Of a DNA stretch of 6,291 bases, positions 6,033 to 6,291 are shown one piece after another (the first letter of the stretch is position 1; every line of letters starts with the position of its first letter). Below the pieces are notes generated by a model. The model was not told the origin of the DNA, ran no database searches, and saw nothing but the letters and a program-made list of their open reading frames with translations. Origin of the DNA: Anaerobacillus sp. (GTDB taxonomy: Bacteria > Bacillota > Bacilli > Bacillales > Anaerobacillaceae); NCBI GenBank assembly GCA_007118195.1, contig SKSA01000159.1, positions 1 to 6,291 of the forward strand, given 5' to 3'. The translations under genes and the position numbers were made by a program.

Positions 6033-6092
6033 GGCATGAGTAAATAAAAATAGACTAAACAGGTCTTATTTTTGGTTATTCATGCCTTTTTT
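6033..6092 (+). terminator. Very long Rho-independent terminator hairpin
   Basis: GGCATGA (6033-6039) pairs with TCATGCC (6080-6086). Pairing continues inward through a G-U, TAA/TTA, one A-G mismatch, an A/T-rich helix, a single-base bulge, and finally GAC/GTC around the loop TAAACAG (6056-6062). That is about 22 pairs, followed by six T residues (6087-6092). No gene lies between the ytoP terminator and this one, so it must end a noncoding transcript or sit inside the leader of the gene at 6163. Confidence 0.85.
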
Positions 6093-6099
6093 GATTCTT

Positions 6100-6108
6100 A
6101 AAAGGAGG
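6100..6108 (+). promoter_or_regulatory. Strong Shine-Dalgarno without a start codon
   Basis: AAAAGGAGG is a near-perfect ribosome binding site, but no ATG, GTG or TTG falls 5-10 bases after it. The nearest TTG (6129) reads only three codons before a stop. It may be a relic of a lost small gene or a ribosome standby site. Confidence 0.35.
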
Positions 6109-6162
6109 AAAGAAGAACGATCAATCGGTTGTATTTTTAATTAATTTTGGGAGGGGAAGTTA

Positions 6163-6291
6163 GTGGTAAAGACGTTAAGTAAATTTTATTCGAAAATTGA
6201 AAGAGTATTATTATCATTGCTTACTGGGACTGTTATTTCAATCCTTTTTATGATAATACTTAAAGAGAAGATCATTTCGGCTAATACTGTA
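6163..6291 (+). CDS. Hypothetical membrane protein, N-terminal 43 residues only
   Basis: I do not recognise this protein. A GTG at 6163 follows GGGAGGGG (6149-6156) by six bases. An in-frame stop at 6142-6144 with no other start codon in between makes this the only possible start. The 43 visible residues have a basic N-terminus (K3, K7, K11, R14), a hydrophobic segment at about 15-33 (VLLSLLTGTVISILFMIIL), then KEKII. This is the pattern of a membrane anchor with its N-terminus in the cytoplasm, or of an uncleaved signal peptide. No cleavage site or lipobox is seen. The reading frame is open to the window edge. It lies 71 bases after the long terminator hairpin, so its expression may depend on read-through from the promoter at 5942, or on a promoter I cannot see in the short gap. 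Confidence 0.72.
   Translation, partial: MVKTLSKFYSKIERVLLSLLTGTVISILFMIILKEKIISANTV

Noticed and set aside
5960..6043. A 27-codon GTG frame in the leader whose stop lies in the left arm of the terminator, suggesting a leader peptide
   Set aside because: It would begin within a few bases of the predicted transcription start, has no ribosome binding site, and has no run of one amino acid as expected for peptide-based attenuation.

Overview
The window looks like chromosomal DNA of a low-GC Bacillales species (Bacillaceae-like). It is AT-rich, most genes have strong AGGAGG-type ribosome binding sites, TTG and GTG starts occur, and four genes (trmB, ytnP, ytzB, ytoP) match by length and motifs a neighbourhood I remember from Bacillus subtilis. 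I cannot name the genus. No tRNA, rRNA, CRISPR array, phage gene or transposase gene was seen.

Layout. Positions 1-811 (minus) hold the 5' part of an unrecognised gene that runs off the left edge. Divergent from it is a plus-strand cluster: a 116-residue hypothetical gene with a TTG start (944-1294), trmB for tRNA m7G46 methyltransferase (1341-1982) and ytnP for a metallo-beta-lactamase-fold lactonase (2050-2895). An intrinsic terminator at 2934-2965 closes the cluster. A stand-alone proC (3105-3944, last step of proline synthesis) follows, with paired inverted repeats before it and a terminator at 3986-4016 after it. A degraded second copy of that terminator region lies 52 bases further on. 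ytzB (4083-4394, minus, membrane-anchored PepSY protein) converges on proC and is divergent from ytoP (4718-5791, plus, M42 metallo-aminopeptidase). ytoP has a likely promoter carrying a tandem 8-base repeat, and ends in a strong terminator at 5851-5883. The last 400 bases contain an extended -10 promoter, a leader, a second very long terminator hairpin (6033-6092), a Shine-Dalgarno with no start codon, and then a GTG-started membrane-protein gene cut by the right edge.

Function. Most recognised genes are housekeeping: tRNA modification, proline synthesis and peptide turnover. YtnP is the exception, since its family degrades acyl-homoserine-lactone type signals. Apart from the cluster at 944-2895, the genes appear to be separate transcription units, each with its own terminator. 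The least ordinary part is the promoter, leader and terminator arrangement at 5942-6092, which could be a transcription attenuator or a small RNA gene. No complete new system could be demonstrated.
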